Assembly: GCA_025363295.1 (NCBI GenBank)
Contig: JANYEC010000103.1
Coordinates: 20,217-84,216 of the forward strand
Direction: 5' to 3'
DNA length: 64,000 nt
Origin: Akkermansiaceae bacterium
GTDB taxonomy: Bacteria; Verrucomicrobiota; Verrucomicrobiia; Verrucomicrobiales; Akkermansiaceae
The translations under genes were made by a program, and so were the position numbers. The notes under the pieces are model-generated. The model saw nothing but the letters and a program-made list of their open reading frames with translations, searched no databases and was not told the DNA's origin. Shown one piece after another: positions 17,712 through 30,000 of this stretch. How positions within the stretch are numbered: the stretch's first letter is position 1; every line of letters starts with the position of its first letter.

Positions 17712-18971
17712 TCAGGCGCGAAGAACTTTCGGCGTTTCTTCAGAAACTTTGGCGACCCAGATCACGGCAAAAGTCACTGCAATGAGCAGCACGCTGCCGA
17801 TGCCGATGATGACACCTTTGAGTTGGGGAGCTGCTAGAATGAGTGCAGCTAAAAATACATTAATGAGCGCGGCTTCGAAAAACACGACCCATCCGAGTTT
17901 CATGAGTTGGTCATAACGGAACCGGGGCACCGTCCAACGGACGAGGATGAAGAATAATATGAAGGCGATAAGTTTTGTTAGAAAGCAGCCCATGTGAATG
18001 AAGCCTCCGATTCCGATTCCGAAAATCTCAAATTTAGCGATGTAGGCATCGAGACCGAAACCGACGGACCAACCTCCGAGGAAGAGCGTGATAATGAGCG
18101 CTGAGCCGATGACCATGGCGGCATATTCACCCATAAAGAACATCGCGAATTTCATCGAAGAGTATTCTGTATGATAGCCGCCGACGAGTTCGGTTTCGCA
18201 CTCGGGGAGATCGAAGGGCATCCGATTGGTTTCCGCGAAAATGGAGATGGTGAAAATGAGGAAAGCGATGAAGGCGGGAATCCAATACAACAAGGTGTTC
18301 AGATCAGCATGCCCTAGCTGGCCGTTTTTCCAGAAGGGGAGTAGTAACCAGCCATTGTCTGCTTGGAACTGGACGATCTTGCTGAGGTTAAGGTCACCGT
18401 AAAATAGCAGGACAGGAATGATCGAGAGTCCGAGCGCGATTTCGTAGGAAATCATCTGGGCGGTGGAGCGCACGCCGCCGATAAAGGGGAACTTCGAGTT
18501 CGATGCCCAACCTGCTAGAGTAATGCCATAGACTGATAGAGAGGCGACCGAGAAAATAAATAGCGGGCCGATATCAAGGTCCGCGATGACGAGTTTTTCA
18601 GTATGGCCGAAGATGCTGATAGGTGAACCAAAGGGCACGACGCAAACCGTGATGAGTGCAGGCACCACCGTTAACGCTGGGGCCAGCCAATAAAACGCCT
18701 TGCGGACGTGAGCAGGGGTGAAGTCCTCCTTTAGAAAAAGTTTCAGGCCGTCTGCGATGGGCTGAATAAGGCCAAAAAAATGGAAGTCCTTTTTGAATCC
18801 GAGCAACGTGAAGGGAATGCCAACGCGGTTAGGACCGACGCGGTCTTGGATGACAGCCGAAAAGCGCCGCTCGAAATAAACGGAAACGGGAACTAACGGC
18901 AGTACTACGATGAATGTCAGGACGACGATCTTCGTGATGATAATGGCGAGCTGGATGAGGAGGTCTGGCAT
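17712..18971 (-). CDS. nuoH: NADH-quinone oxidoreductase subunit H
   Basis: Membrane subunit at the quinone-binding junction of complex I, 419 residues. The conserved loop AETNRMPFDLPECETELVGGYHTEYSSM is present, as are ERRFSAVIQDRVGPNRVG near the N-terminus and ADGLKLFLKEDFTP. It is longer than the E. coli protein (325 residues) through loops and an extended C-terminus, which ends in a predicted helix and a short polar tail. Confidence 0.97.
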   Translation of the reverse strand: MPDLLIQLAIIITKIVVLTFIVVLPLVPVSVYFERRFSAVIQDRVGPNRVGIPFTLLGFKKDFHFFGLIQPIADGLKLFLKEDFTPAHVRKAFYWLAPALTVVPALITVCVVPFGSPISIFGHTEKLVIADLDIGPLFIFSVASLSVYGITLAGWASNSKFPFIGGVRSTAQMISYEIALGLSIIPVLLFYGDLNLSKIVQFQADNGWLLLPFWKNGQLGHADLNTLLYWIPAFIAFLIFTISIFAETNRMPFDLPECETELVGGYHTEYSSMKFAMFFMGEYAAMVIGSALIITLFLGGWSVGFGLDAYIAKFEIFGIGIGGFIHMGCFLTKLIAFILFFILVRWTVPRFRYDQLMKLGWVVFFEAALINVFLAALILAAPQLKGVIIGIGSVLLIAVTFAVIWVAKVSEETPKVLRA

Positions 18972-18988
18972 TCTAAGTGGAGATAGAA

Positions 18989-19016
18989 GTTAAGAGTTAA
19001 AAGTTAGAAGTTAACC
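18989..19016. repeat. Four GTTANNN heptads between nuoG and nuoH
   Basis: Four consecutive heptads with invariant GTTA (18989-19016) fill the end of the spacer and overlap the nuoG stop codon at 19011-19013. There is no facing inverted arm, so this is a half-element compared with the nuoI-nuoJ array. All four units share their core with the arrays at 16368 and 17023. Confidence 0.8.
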
Positions 19017-20780
19017 ATTTATTAAACCCGCCGCCTTCCGGGCGCGTTCATTGGCCAGTAGCGGAATTTGATACCCGGTATCAGCGATTTGCGTGCCTTG
19101 ATGGCCGATTTTTGAAAGCGTGAGCCCATTGAAGGAGGGAACTGTTTCGGCAAGGGCTTTGAAAATGTCCTCGACGTGATGCGCTTCGTTTTTGCCACCG
19201 GAGATTGCTAGCAGCAGATCACGCAGCATTTCCCAATCATCGCGGGCTTGGCCAGGGAGTTGGGCAGCTTGGTTGAGGCGCTGCAGGCGGCCGCAAAGGT
19301 TGACCATTGAGCCCCGCTTTTCAGCGAAGGCGGCGGTGGGCAGAACGATATCCGCGGCATGGGAGCTGGGATTCGCGAGAACGCTGGAATGGAGAAAGAA
19401 ATCGAGTTTTGCGAGATCATCAGCGGTGAAGTCTGCATCGGTGATCAAATCTTCCCCGAAAACGAGCAGCGCTTTGATTTGTCCAGAACGCACGCCATCG
19501 CGGATGGAACCAAGTTTCGCATAAGGGTCCTCCGTATCGAGAATCAATTTTGCGCCGGTCGTGTTCGGATTGCGATCCGCGGCAATAAGTAGGGCGTCGG
19601 CGTCGGCGAAGCGGGGGACGAGCGAGAGTTGGCTGGTACCGATTTCTGCGGCAAGGGCGCGGGTGAGGAAAATTTCCTCGTTGGTCATGCGCGCCGAGGC
19701 GATGATCGCGATTTCTTCGGGTTTGAAGAATTGGATACGGGTGGCCGCTTCAGTGAACGATGCGGACCACGTTGCGGGCGCATGAACCGTGGGAGAAATG
19801 CCCACGTTTCTGGAGAGTGGCTCGGTTAGACGGGCTTCGCTATCGATGTAATGGAAGTTCAACCGATGCGAATCCGGCATCCAAGCGGAGTTGACCTCAT
19901 CGTTTTGCCTCGGCGTGATCCGGTGGATCTTATTTCCACGGGTCCACACGGTGATATTGGTGCCCGTGCCGCAATTTACGTCGATGGTTGGCGTTTCCTT
20001 GAGGAACCAAACACGCATTTGGAAGCGGAAGTCGTTGGATGTCAGTGCTCCGACTGGGCAGATATCGGCGGTGTTGAGTGAGTAGTTAGAGTCCAGTAAA
20101 CGGCCGGGATGGACAGTTAGAGTCGTGTGGGTGCCGCGTTGGGTGAAGCCGAGGACCGGATCGCTAGCGACTTCGTCCATGAAGCGGATGCAGCGGCTGC
20201 ACATGATGCAACGCTCGTCATCGAGGCGGATGCGCGGGCCGATATCGACGTTTTTTGGCTTTTTCACCTTCATGTCGATGAAGCGCGATACGCCGCGGCC
20301 GTGCTGCACGGATTGTTCCTGCAGGCGGCACTCGCCGGCTTGGTCGCAGATCGGGCAGTCGAGCGGATGATTGATCAGGAGAAACTCCATCACGCCCTCG
20401 CGGCATTTTTCCACCAAATCGCCAGTGGTGCGGATGCCCATGTTTTCACCAATAGTATTGGCGCAAGCGATGACCGGTCGGGGAATCCAGCCGATAGGTT
20501 CGTAGCCGTTTTCGTCTCGCGTGGGCTCTTGGCCGGGCGCGGGGCGGGGAGGCATTCCCATTTGCACGAGGCACATCCGGCAATTGCCGGGCGATGTCAG
20601 CTTGGGGTGGTAACAATAGTGAGGAACGATCACTTTCGCCTGCCGACAGGCCTCGATCATCCGGGTGCCTTTGGGAAATTGGTGCCAAACGCCGTCAATC
20701 TGGACATTTACCATGCCTTTTTCAGTGGCAAGGTCTTTGGGCAGTTTCATTTCCGCAGTCGCCGAAGGTGTGTCGCTCAT
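19011..20780 (-). CDS. nuoG: NADH-quinone oxidoreductase subunit G
   Basis: Iron-sulfur subunit of the peripheral arm, 589 residues from the ATG at 20778-20780. A longer frame begins at 20867 but adds a non-conserved leader. The N-terminal ferredoxin domain has HYCYHP and GNCRMC, followed by the His-Cys motif HPLDCPICDQAGEC. The 4Fe-4S segment is CIMCSRCIRFMDE. The C-terminal molybdopterin-oxidoreductase-like domain is short and probably has no cofactor, as is usual in NuoG. It is the first gene of the block; nuoA-F are not beside it. Confidence 0.95.
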   Translation of the reverse strand: MSDTPSATAEMKLPKDLATEKGMVNVQIDGVWHQFPKGTRMIEACRQAKVIVPHYCYHPKLTSPGNCRMCLVQMGMPPRPAPGQEPTRDENGYEPIGWIPRPVIACANTIGENMGIRTTGDLVEKCREGVMEFLLINHPLDCPICDQAGECRLQEQSVQHGRGVSRFIDMKVKKPKNVDIGPRIRLDDERCIMCSRCIRFMDEVASDPVLGFTQRGTHTTLTVHPGRLLDSNYSLNTADICPVGALTSNDFRFQMRVWFLKETPTIDVNCGTGTNITVWTRGNKIHRITPRQNDEVNSAWMPDSHRLNFHYIDSEARLTEPLSRNVGISPTVHAPATWSASFTEAATRIQFFKPEEIAIIASARMTNEEIFLTRALAAEIGTSQLSLVPRFADADALLIAADRNPNTTGAKLILDTEDPYAKLGSIRDGVRSGQIKALLVFGEDLITDADFTADDLAKLDFFLHSSVLANPSSHAADIVLPTAAFAEKRGSMVNLCGRLQRLNQAAQLPGQARDDWEMLRDLLLAISGGKNEAHHVEDIFKALAETVPSFNGLTLSKIGHQGTQIADTGYQIPLLANERARKAAGLING

Positions 20781-20859
20781 GGCTAAATAGGGGCACCGGA
20801 CGTTTGTGCAAGAGCCGTCAGGTGGTTGGTCGGGCGGGAATATGTCGATCAAGTAAGAA

Positions 20860-20898
20860 CCCGGCAAGCGTGGTTTGTGAAAACTTTCACAAGCCGGG
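20860..20898. promoter_or_regulatory. Nested dyad upstream of nuoG
   Basis: A perfect 18-base dyad, TTGTGAAA-AC-TTTCACAA (20875-20892), is nested inside an outer pair CCCGGC / GCCGGG (20860-20865 and 20893-20898). It lies 80 bases upstream of the nuoG start in the 301-base region between nuoG and the divergent giant gene. It may be a regulator-binding site controlling one or both promoters, or a leader hairpin of the nuo transcript. The regulator is unknown. The rest of this region is A/T-rich, without a clearly spaced sigma70 promoter. Confidence 0.5.
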
Positions 20899-21081
20899 AA
20901 TTGAGAGGATTTTTAGGACTGATTCAATCTTTTTTGAAAATGTTCAAAAATTTATAAAAAATCTTGAATTACTTAAGGTATGTTGATATTCACCACTCGT
21001 CAGAAGTCAGATCCGACCCCCTTAATCGGACCCCCAGTATCAGTCTAAGCGAAGACTTCAATTGCCCCCACCCCCAGAAAT

Positions 21082-24000
21082 ATGAACACCCGATTCGTTT
21101 CACCCCGTCGATCCATTTGTGCGATTGTTTCGATCTTTTGCGCGATTTCTGCCTCCCTGTTGGCGGCACCAAACGTGCAGACCTTCTTCGTTCCCTTTCC
21201 TGAGGCGGATTTTCAAACCTCGTTGAAAGCGATTGATATTACCGGCACTCCTGTGGGGAACTCGATGAAAACGATCATCTCAATGGTCATCCCCACGGCA
21301 GGCACGGTAATTCGTTATGATCACTGGGAAGACGGTTATGAGGCGGATCTCAATGCTCCCGTGCAGTCATCCACTCAGATCTGGGGGGACGGAAATCTCT
21401 CGAACGGTGTGGCACCGGGCTACCCAACTGATATTCTTCCAGCGGGAGCGACAGTCATTCTCAACAACAACGTGGCTTTGCCTCGTGCTGCGTCGACTTT
21501 GTTTTATGATGGGCGTGATCGCATCGGTAGTACGGCAGCCATTGCGGTAACACGGGCTGGCTGGGGTATTGCTCCAGGGACTGTCCTCGCGAGTGCGACT
21601 GAAGTGTATGACACACGCCGCTATGGCACTTCCTATAAAATCCCGATCGGAATCACCACAGGCTCGGTCCAGAATTTCGAGTATTCCTCCCTTCACATCA
21701 TCGCCGGGGCGGACAACACCAAGGTGGATGTGGATGTGGATGGAAATGGAACCATTGATCAAACCAAGGTCATCAACCTCGGTGAATCCATGTTGGTGAA
21801 TGGCGGCATCAAGGCTGGTGCCACGGTCACTTCGAGCAAACCGGTGCAGGTCCATGAGCTCACTGGGGACATCGGTTCCACCTACGAATCCCGTTCATTT
21901 GCAATCCGCCCGACCAGCTTATGGGGATCGAGCTATTTTGCTCCGGTCGGCACGACGCTATCCACAGAGGTTCATACCATTTTTCTTTATAATCCCAATG
22001 CGTCTGGGATCAACGTCACCTACGCAACCACAAGCAGCACTGGCACAATCAGTGTTCCGGCCAATGGCAATTCTCAGTTTGCCATGCCGATGAATTCTGG
22101 CGCACAGTTTTCCACTGCGGGCGGTGAGCCATTTTATGCTGTGGGAGCGAATGATAGCGGTTCTGCCGCGACTGCAAACCAGACTCACGACTGGGGCTAT
22201 GCGCTGGTGCCTGAGACATACCTCACCACGGGCCTCGTAATTGGATTCGGGCCTGGCTCGGATGACATAGCCGCTCCCACAGGTCCGGATCAAAACGGCA
22301 GTCCCGTGTGGGTCACGCCCGTGGCGAATACGATTATTTATGTCAATTACGCCGGAGACTTAACCATTGGGGCAAACACCGCTCCTAACGGAGCAAAATA
22401 CGATGTATCGTACTCAGTCAATAAACTCCAGTCTCAGACGATTTATGATCCGAATGACAAGGACATGACCAAGGCGCGGATCTTCACGACAGACGGCGTG
22501 AAGATTGCTGCGGCTTGGGGTGAGGATCCTTCCAAAGCCGGTCCCGGCGCACCCTATCTGGATATGGGCACCACCATCGTGCCTTTCCCTCAGCCATCTC
22601 TTTCTAAAACCTCCGCGCTGGTGGTCGATGTAAATAGCAATGGCAAAACCGATATCGGCGACACCATTGAATACACGGTCCGCGTGGCCAATGAAGGCGT
22701 TGTTGATCTCGACAACACGATCATCCTCGATGCGCTACCTAACACTTGTACATATGTTCCCGGTTCCACCAAGGTCAACGGTCTAACTATCGCGGACGAT
22801 GCCTCGCCCTCGACTTTTTTCCCGGTGGATGAGAGCGGCTACACACTCGTATCCATCCCTCCTGGTGGTTTCACGCTGGTGAAATATCGCGTCACCGTGA
22901 ATCCTGGCGCGACCATCGTGATCAATCACGTTACGGCAAATGGTGGTAACGCGGTTCTAACGGCAAGCACAAGCCAGTCGATTAATCCGCCGGGCGGCAG
23001 CGCTCCCACGACCATTACGTTTTCGGACTCTATCGGCACACCCACCGTGAGCTATCCGCCGAATGGCAATGTCTATGTCACGGTCACCAACATCGACCTG
23101 AACACCAACGTCACCACCATTCAGACCATCACCGTCACGGTTACCAACCCGACGACTGGCGACCAAGAGCTCATCACGCTCACGGAAACCGGCGTGAACA
23201 CCGGCATTTTCCGCAATACTTCCGCGCTGCCTTCCTCCATCACCAGCGGCCTCGGCCAGCAGGACAACACGCTTTATGCGCTGCCTGGCAACGGCCTCGT
23301 GACCACTTTCGTCAACACCCAGTTCGGCGGAACGTTCACGGCCAATGCGGCGATCACGACCACGACGCAGACGAAAAAACTCTATCTGACCGACACGCTT
23401 GCGCTGGACCGCATCGATCCGGCTGCTGCCCCGGTCGATTCCACGACCGCCAGCACGGTTCTTTTGACGACCGGCACCCAGACAATTAGTCAGGATGCCA
23501 GAACCGTGGGGTCAAGCGCCAGTGCCAACAGCCTATCGATCAACCACACCACTGGAAGCGGAAGCAACCGACTGATGCTCGTGATGGTCACGACTGGCTT
23601 TGCGAGCGGCACTCTCCCGAGCGTCAGTGCCATCACCTATGGAGGTCAGAACCTGTCCTTGGTAAACGGCATTTCCAATGGTTCCACGGTCCGATCTGAA
23701 ATATGGAAACTCGTCAATCCTCCGTCGGGATCTTCCAACGCGGTCATTTCGCTCAGCTCAACCAATCCGGTTACAGCCACGGTGATCACCTACACCGGGG
23801 TCGATCAGGCCACGCCCCTTGGCACCTCTGTCACCGGTGGCTCCGGGAAAGGAAATGCATTCAGTCTCAATGTGGCCTCTGCAACCAATGACCTGGTTGT
23901 CGATAGTTTTGCCGTGGATGGTGATGGAACAAATACCGCTCCAACCCCCAGCGTGGGAAGTGGGCAGACATTGCTTGAAAGCATGAAGCCGGCCATTTAC

Positions 24001-27000
24001 CTGAACGGCTCTGTTAGCTCGAAGCCAGGAGCGGCTTCCACCACCAACATGTCCTGGTCTTGGACGGGTCCGAAACAGCAACCCGCTGGCGTGGCCGTTG
24101 CCATCAAGCCAGCGTCCGGAGGAGGAAATAGTGTCGCCTTCACACAGACTCCCACCTTTGCCACTGCGTTCACGATGCCTTCGGGCGCGACTCCATCGGC
24201 AAGCGTCTATTACACGGTCGCCACCGGAAGCATGCCGACCAACCCGAACATCACCGCAGTGCTGAAAAACGGAGCGACCACTATCGTCACCACCACAGGT
24301 GTCTCGGCCAGCGCCGCGACCGGATCCGGACTGCTTTCCTTCACTTTCCCGTCTCTTGGAAGCGCCGTGAATTTCGCAATCGGTGACGCGGTAACCTTAC
24401 AAATCACCAGTGCTGAGGCCGGTGCGACCTTCACGATCGACTACGACAGCAGCACGAAGCCTTCCGTCGTCAATCTTCCTACCACTACAGTCATCGCGAT
24501 CAACAGCTTCGGGCTCTATGATGCGCCGTATCCCGGTGGAACGCTGGTCACCAGCATGACCAACGGCCAGCGCGTCTATGCCCGCGTGACCGCCAGCGAT
24601 CCGTTCGGAGCCTATGACATCACCAGCCTGGATCTCGCCATCACCGATCCCTCGAATGCGACGAGCACGGTGAACCTGACCAGCACCGTCGCGAGCACCA
24701 CCAGCTCGAAGACCTTTGAATACTCCTGGCTCGCCGGCCCCAGCGACGGTGGCTACACCGTCCAAGCCAAGGCAAACGAAGGCAGCGAAGGCATCAACGC
24801 GGTTTCCTCGCTGCCGCTCCAGGTCGCCTCGCTCGACCTCGGCACCCCGAGCACCACCACCTTCACGGACTCCAGCGGAAACACGGTCCCGAGCTACACC
24901 ACCACCGGACCGGTGTATGTCCAGGTCGTGGATCGTGACCAGAACACGAACTCAGCCGTAGCGGAAACGGTCACCGTGGTGGTCACCACCAGCAACGGCG
25001 ACAAGGAAACGATCACCCTCACGGAAACCGGCGCGAACACCGGCATCTTCCGCAGTGCCGCCATCACAACAAACACCAGCGCGGTGACGCAGGGCAACAG
25101 CGCACTCAACGTCGTCGCCGGAGCCACCCTCGCCGCCAATTACGTTGATGCGACCGATCCTGCCGACACTTCCAGCGCTTCGGCTTACATCACGAGTCCT
25201 TCGGCCTCGGCGGTGGCGAGTGTGTTCAAGAGCCTCATTTCCCCCACTAACGGCAAGGCACTCGTCGGTGGCACGGTTTCCTACAACATCACCGTCACCA
25301 ACCCCGGCACGGTCACCCTGACCACCGTCGGACTCACCGACACCTTCCCGGCCGCGAACCTCCAGTTCGCCAGCGCCAGCATCACGCCGACCACCACGGG
25401 CAGCGGCACCTTGAGCTGGACCAATGTCGGGCCTCTAACTGCCGGTCAGAGTGTTTCGCTCACTGTCAACTTCACCGCGCTCGCCGCAGGAGCCACGGTC
25501 ACGAACTCCGCCTCCGTCAGCGGCACGGCCACCGCCGGTCCGTCCTCGGTGAACGTCGCGATTGAAAAGCCCGGCGTCACGGTGACGAAGAGCCTGCTCA
25601 CCCCAGCAGCGGGTCCGGTTTACATCGGTGACACGATCGTTTGGCGCATCGTAGTTCTGAACTCCGGCAGCACTAGCCTCACCACCGTTCCTCTCTCCGA
25701 CAATTACAGCGGCGGCGCACTTACCTATGTTTCGGCCACCATTGCTCCGGACTCGGTCGGCTCAGGTTCGCTGCTTTGGAACAATATCGGCCCCATCGCT
25801 GCTGGTGTGACGAAGACCATCGATGTGACGATGACCGTCAAGGGAACATCCAATCCCACGACTAACACCGCCGACGTTTCCTTCGCGGTCGATGCGAGTG
25901 GTAACTCCGTCTCCCCATCGGTCAGCTCGGCTAGCGTCCAGACTATTGGTGGCTCTATTGGTTCCACCATTTTCAAGGACATGAATAACAACGGGGTCTT
26001 CGATAGCAACGAGGGTATCCAGAACGTCTATGTCTATTCGGACACTAACGGTGATGGTATTCGTCAGGTAGGCGAACCCTTCGGTATCACCGATTACTAC
26101 GGTGCTTACTCGATCTACAATCTGCCCGTCGCAGCAGGCGCTGGAACGATCTACAACGTTAAGGTTGATACCACCACGCTGCCCGCTGGAATTACCACCG
26201 TCACAGTCGATCCGGATGCCACGAAAAACGGCCAGACTTCTATCACTCTCACCCGCGCCGCTCTGGACAACATCACCGCCAACTTCGGCTACTGCGGCAC
26301 TGCATCCGTTAGCGATACGGTCTGGCTCGATGTGAACGGCGATGGCGTGCTTGATGCAACCGACCGCAGAATTTTCGGTGTTAAAGTCTTCATCGATCAA
26401 AACAACAATGGCATCGTTGATACGAACGAGCCCTTTGCGGTCACCGATGCAAACGGAAACTATCTGATTTCTAACTTGCCGGACGGCACTTGGACGGTCG
26501 CGATCGACACCACGACCCTGCCAGCCGGTGTTTCCCCAACGTATGACCTCAATGGCATCGCCACAGCGAACAAAACCAGTGTGGTCCTGACGCCTGGTCA
26601 AGCCCGCACGGATGTCGATTTCGGCTACATCGGCAGTGCATCCATTGCCACCAGCATTTACAACGACCTCAATGGAGATGGTGTCAAAGCGGCGACCGAT
26701 CCGGGACTCGCAGGCGTGAAGGTCTTCATCGATCTCAATGGCAATGGCACCCGTGATGCCAACGAACAATTCGCTACCACCGATGCAAGCGGGAGCTATA
26801 TAATTAGTGGACTAACGGCCGGAACTTATAACGTGGTCTTGGACACCACCACTCTTCCCGCAGGCGTGACTATCAAGGGTGACCCAGACGCGACGAAGGA
26901 TGGGAAAACCACAGTCACACTGACCTCGGCGCAAGCCCTCACCACGGCGAACTTCGGTTATCAAGGCAACGCCAGCATCGGCGACCGCGTGTGGAACGAT

Positions 27001-30000
27001 GTCAATGGCGACGGCGTCCAGGATGCCACAGACCTTTCCATCAGCGGGGTGAAGGTCTTCATCGATCTCAACGGCAACGGCACTCGCGATGCGAACGAAC
27101 CTTTTGCCACCACGGATGCTGCTGGAATTTATACCATCAGCGGTCTCGCTGCCGGTTCCTACACGGTTGCCGTGGATGCGACTACACTTCCAAGCGGAGT
27201 GACGCAAACGGGTGATCCAGATGGGACGAAGGACAATAAGACTGCCGTTACCCTCACTTCGGGCCAGGTACTTACGACTGCTGACTTCGGTTACCAGGGC
27301 AATGCCAGCGTAGGCGACTACGTCTGGAATGATTCGAATGGCGATGGCGTGCAGGACCTCACAGAGAAACCACTGTCCGGCGTCAAGGTTTTCATTGATT
27401 TCAATTCAAATGGCACCCGCGACGCGAACGAGCCTTTCGCGACGACGAATGCTTCCGGTGCCTATACGATCAGCGGCCTCACCCCCGGCACTTACACCGT
27501 GGCCGTGGACACCACCACTCTTCCATCCGGGACCACCACGACTGGCGATCCAGATGCGACCAAGGATGGCAAAACCTCCGTCACGCTTGCGGCTGGTGGG
27601 CCGAACACCACCACCGATTTTGGCTATCAGGGCAACGGGGCGATCAGTGCCATCGTTTTCGTTGATCGCGATGGTAGCGGAGTGCAAACTTCAGGCGAAC
27701 CGGGCATTCCAAGCGTCAATGTCTTCCTCGACTACAATGGCGACGGCACCCGCCAAACCAACGAGCCGCAGACCACGACTAGCTCCACCGGAGGCTATAG
27801 CTTTACTGGACTCGTTCCCGGAAACTATAGCGTCGTTGTTGTTAGTGCCACTCTGCCAGTCGGCGTGACGCAAACTGCCGATGCCGATGCGGCGAAGGAC
27901 AATAAGACCACCGTCACCGTCACCGCTGGAGCCACCAACACCACGCCGAACTTCGGCTATCAGGGCAACGCCAGCATCGGCGACTACATTTGGAACGATG
28001 CGAATGGCAACGGCGCTCAGGATTCCACGGAGATCCCATTCGCTGGTGTGGTTGTTTACCTCGATCTCAACAGCAACGGTACCCGTGAAAGCAACGAGCC
28101 ATTTGCCACCACGAACGTTTCTGGAGCTTACACAATCAACGGCCTGACCCCCGGCACATACTTAGTCACCGTGGATGGCACCACTCTGCCGTCCGGTTCC
28201 ACAAACACCGGCGATCCGGATGCGACCAAGGATGGAAAGACCTCGGTCACTCTCGCGTCCGGCCAGTCACTCACCACCGCAGACTTCGGTTATCAAGGAA
28301 ACGCCTCCATCGGTACTACCGTCTGGCTTGACCAAAACGGCGACGGCACCAAGGCCGGCACCGAGCCTGTGCTTTCCGGCGTGAAGGTCTTCATTGATCG
28401 CAATGCCAACGGCACCCGTGATGCTAACGAGCCTTTCGCCACCACTAACGCTTCAGGAAATTACCTGATCAACGGCCTCATCCCCGGTAACTATCAGGTC
28501 GTCGTTGATACCACCACTTTGCCAGCTGGCCTCACCAACACTGGCGACCCGGATGCGATCAAGGATGGGAAAACTTCGGTCACTCTCGTCGCTGCCCAGA
28601 ATCTAACGACTGCTAACTTTGGTTATCAGGGTAACGCCACGGTCACTGGCCACCTCTACATCGACACGAACGGCAACGGCACCCAAGACGGCGTTGAGCC
28701 GGCTCTTGTGAACGTCGATGTCCTGATCACCGACAGCCTCGGATTCACTCAGACCGTGGTTACGAACGCCTCTGGTAATTGGACTGTAATCGTGCCCCCC
28801 GGCACCACCATCGCAAACGTGCAGGAAAGCGATCCTCAGTATCCTACTGGCTACATTCAAACTGAAGGAAACGATCCGACCACCTTCACCGCGGTTGCCG
28901 GTGTTAGCACCAACGGTGGTATCGACGGCTACTATCAACCCGCGACTGTCACGGGTCACCTTTACATCGACACTAACGGAAATGGTGTTCAAGACGGAGT
29001 TGAGCCAAACCTTGCGAGCGTGGATGTCTTAATCACTGACAGCCTTGGAAACACCCAAACGGTTGCCACAAATGTGACAGGTGATTGGACAGCAATTGTT
29101 CCTCCAGGCACCACTATCGCCAACGTGCAGGAAAGCGATCCTCAGTATCCAACGGGTTACACACAAACCCAAGGAAACGATCCCACTACCTTCACCGCAC
29201 TTGCTGGAGTGAGCACAAGCGGAGGGATTGACGGATACTATCTCCCCGGCGCGATCAGCGGTTCGGTCAAAGCCGACATCGATCATAACAATACGGGAGA
29301 CACCCCATTGGTGGGTGTAACCGTTGAACTTCGCGATGTGACTACGAATGCACTGATCACCACGACAAGCACAGACGGCAGCGGCAACTACACCTTCAGC
29401 AATTTGCCTCCTGGCAGTTACAAGGTAGTCGAAATCGATCCATCAGGATATAACAGCGTGACACCTAACACGGTGACACCAGTGGCGGTGACGGCTGGGA
29501 ATACCACCACGAATGTGAACTTTGTGGACGAACAGCAAACCGATCTTGCGATTGTGAAATCGGTCAACAATGCCACACCGCTGGTTGGCTCGCAGGTAGT
29601 CTTCACCCTCGTTGCGACGAACAACGGAGCAGGCGCTGCAACAGGAGTGACCGCCACTGACAACCTGCCAAGCGGTTATACCTTTGTTTCTGCCAGTCCA
29701 TCATTAGCCTATAACAGTTCTACTGGAGTTTGGACCATTGGTGCGCTTGCCAAAAACGCGGCTTCCTCTCTCACGATCACCGCGACCGTCAAATCGAGTG
29801 GAAATTACCTGAACGTGGCCACCATCACCGGAGATCAACCTGATCCAGTGTCCACCAACAACACGGGTAACGCCGTTACGACTCCGATCCCGCTGGGTGC
29901 GATCACCGGTGCGGTCATGGAGGATACTAACAACGATGGGGTCGGTGACTCCGGGATCCAAGGGGTGCTCTTGTCACTCGTGAATGGTTCCGGCAGTCCT

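Noticed and set aside
1..20000. Impression of frequent CTAG, CTAAC and GTTAG words in genes
   Set aside because: A rough by-eye tally (CTAG about 25 in 20 kb against about 75 expected by base composition) showed no excess.
21000..21040. Partial repeat of GATCCGACCCCC / TCGGACCCCC before the giant gene
   Set aside because: Only two short copies; no link to a known element could be supported.
26638..29247. Regular repeats suggesting a CRISPR or satellite
   Set aside because: They are in-frame 333- and 306-bp protein repeats of one open gene, with DxNGDG motifs in every unit.
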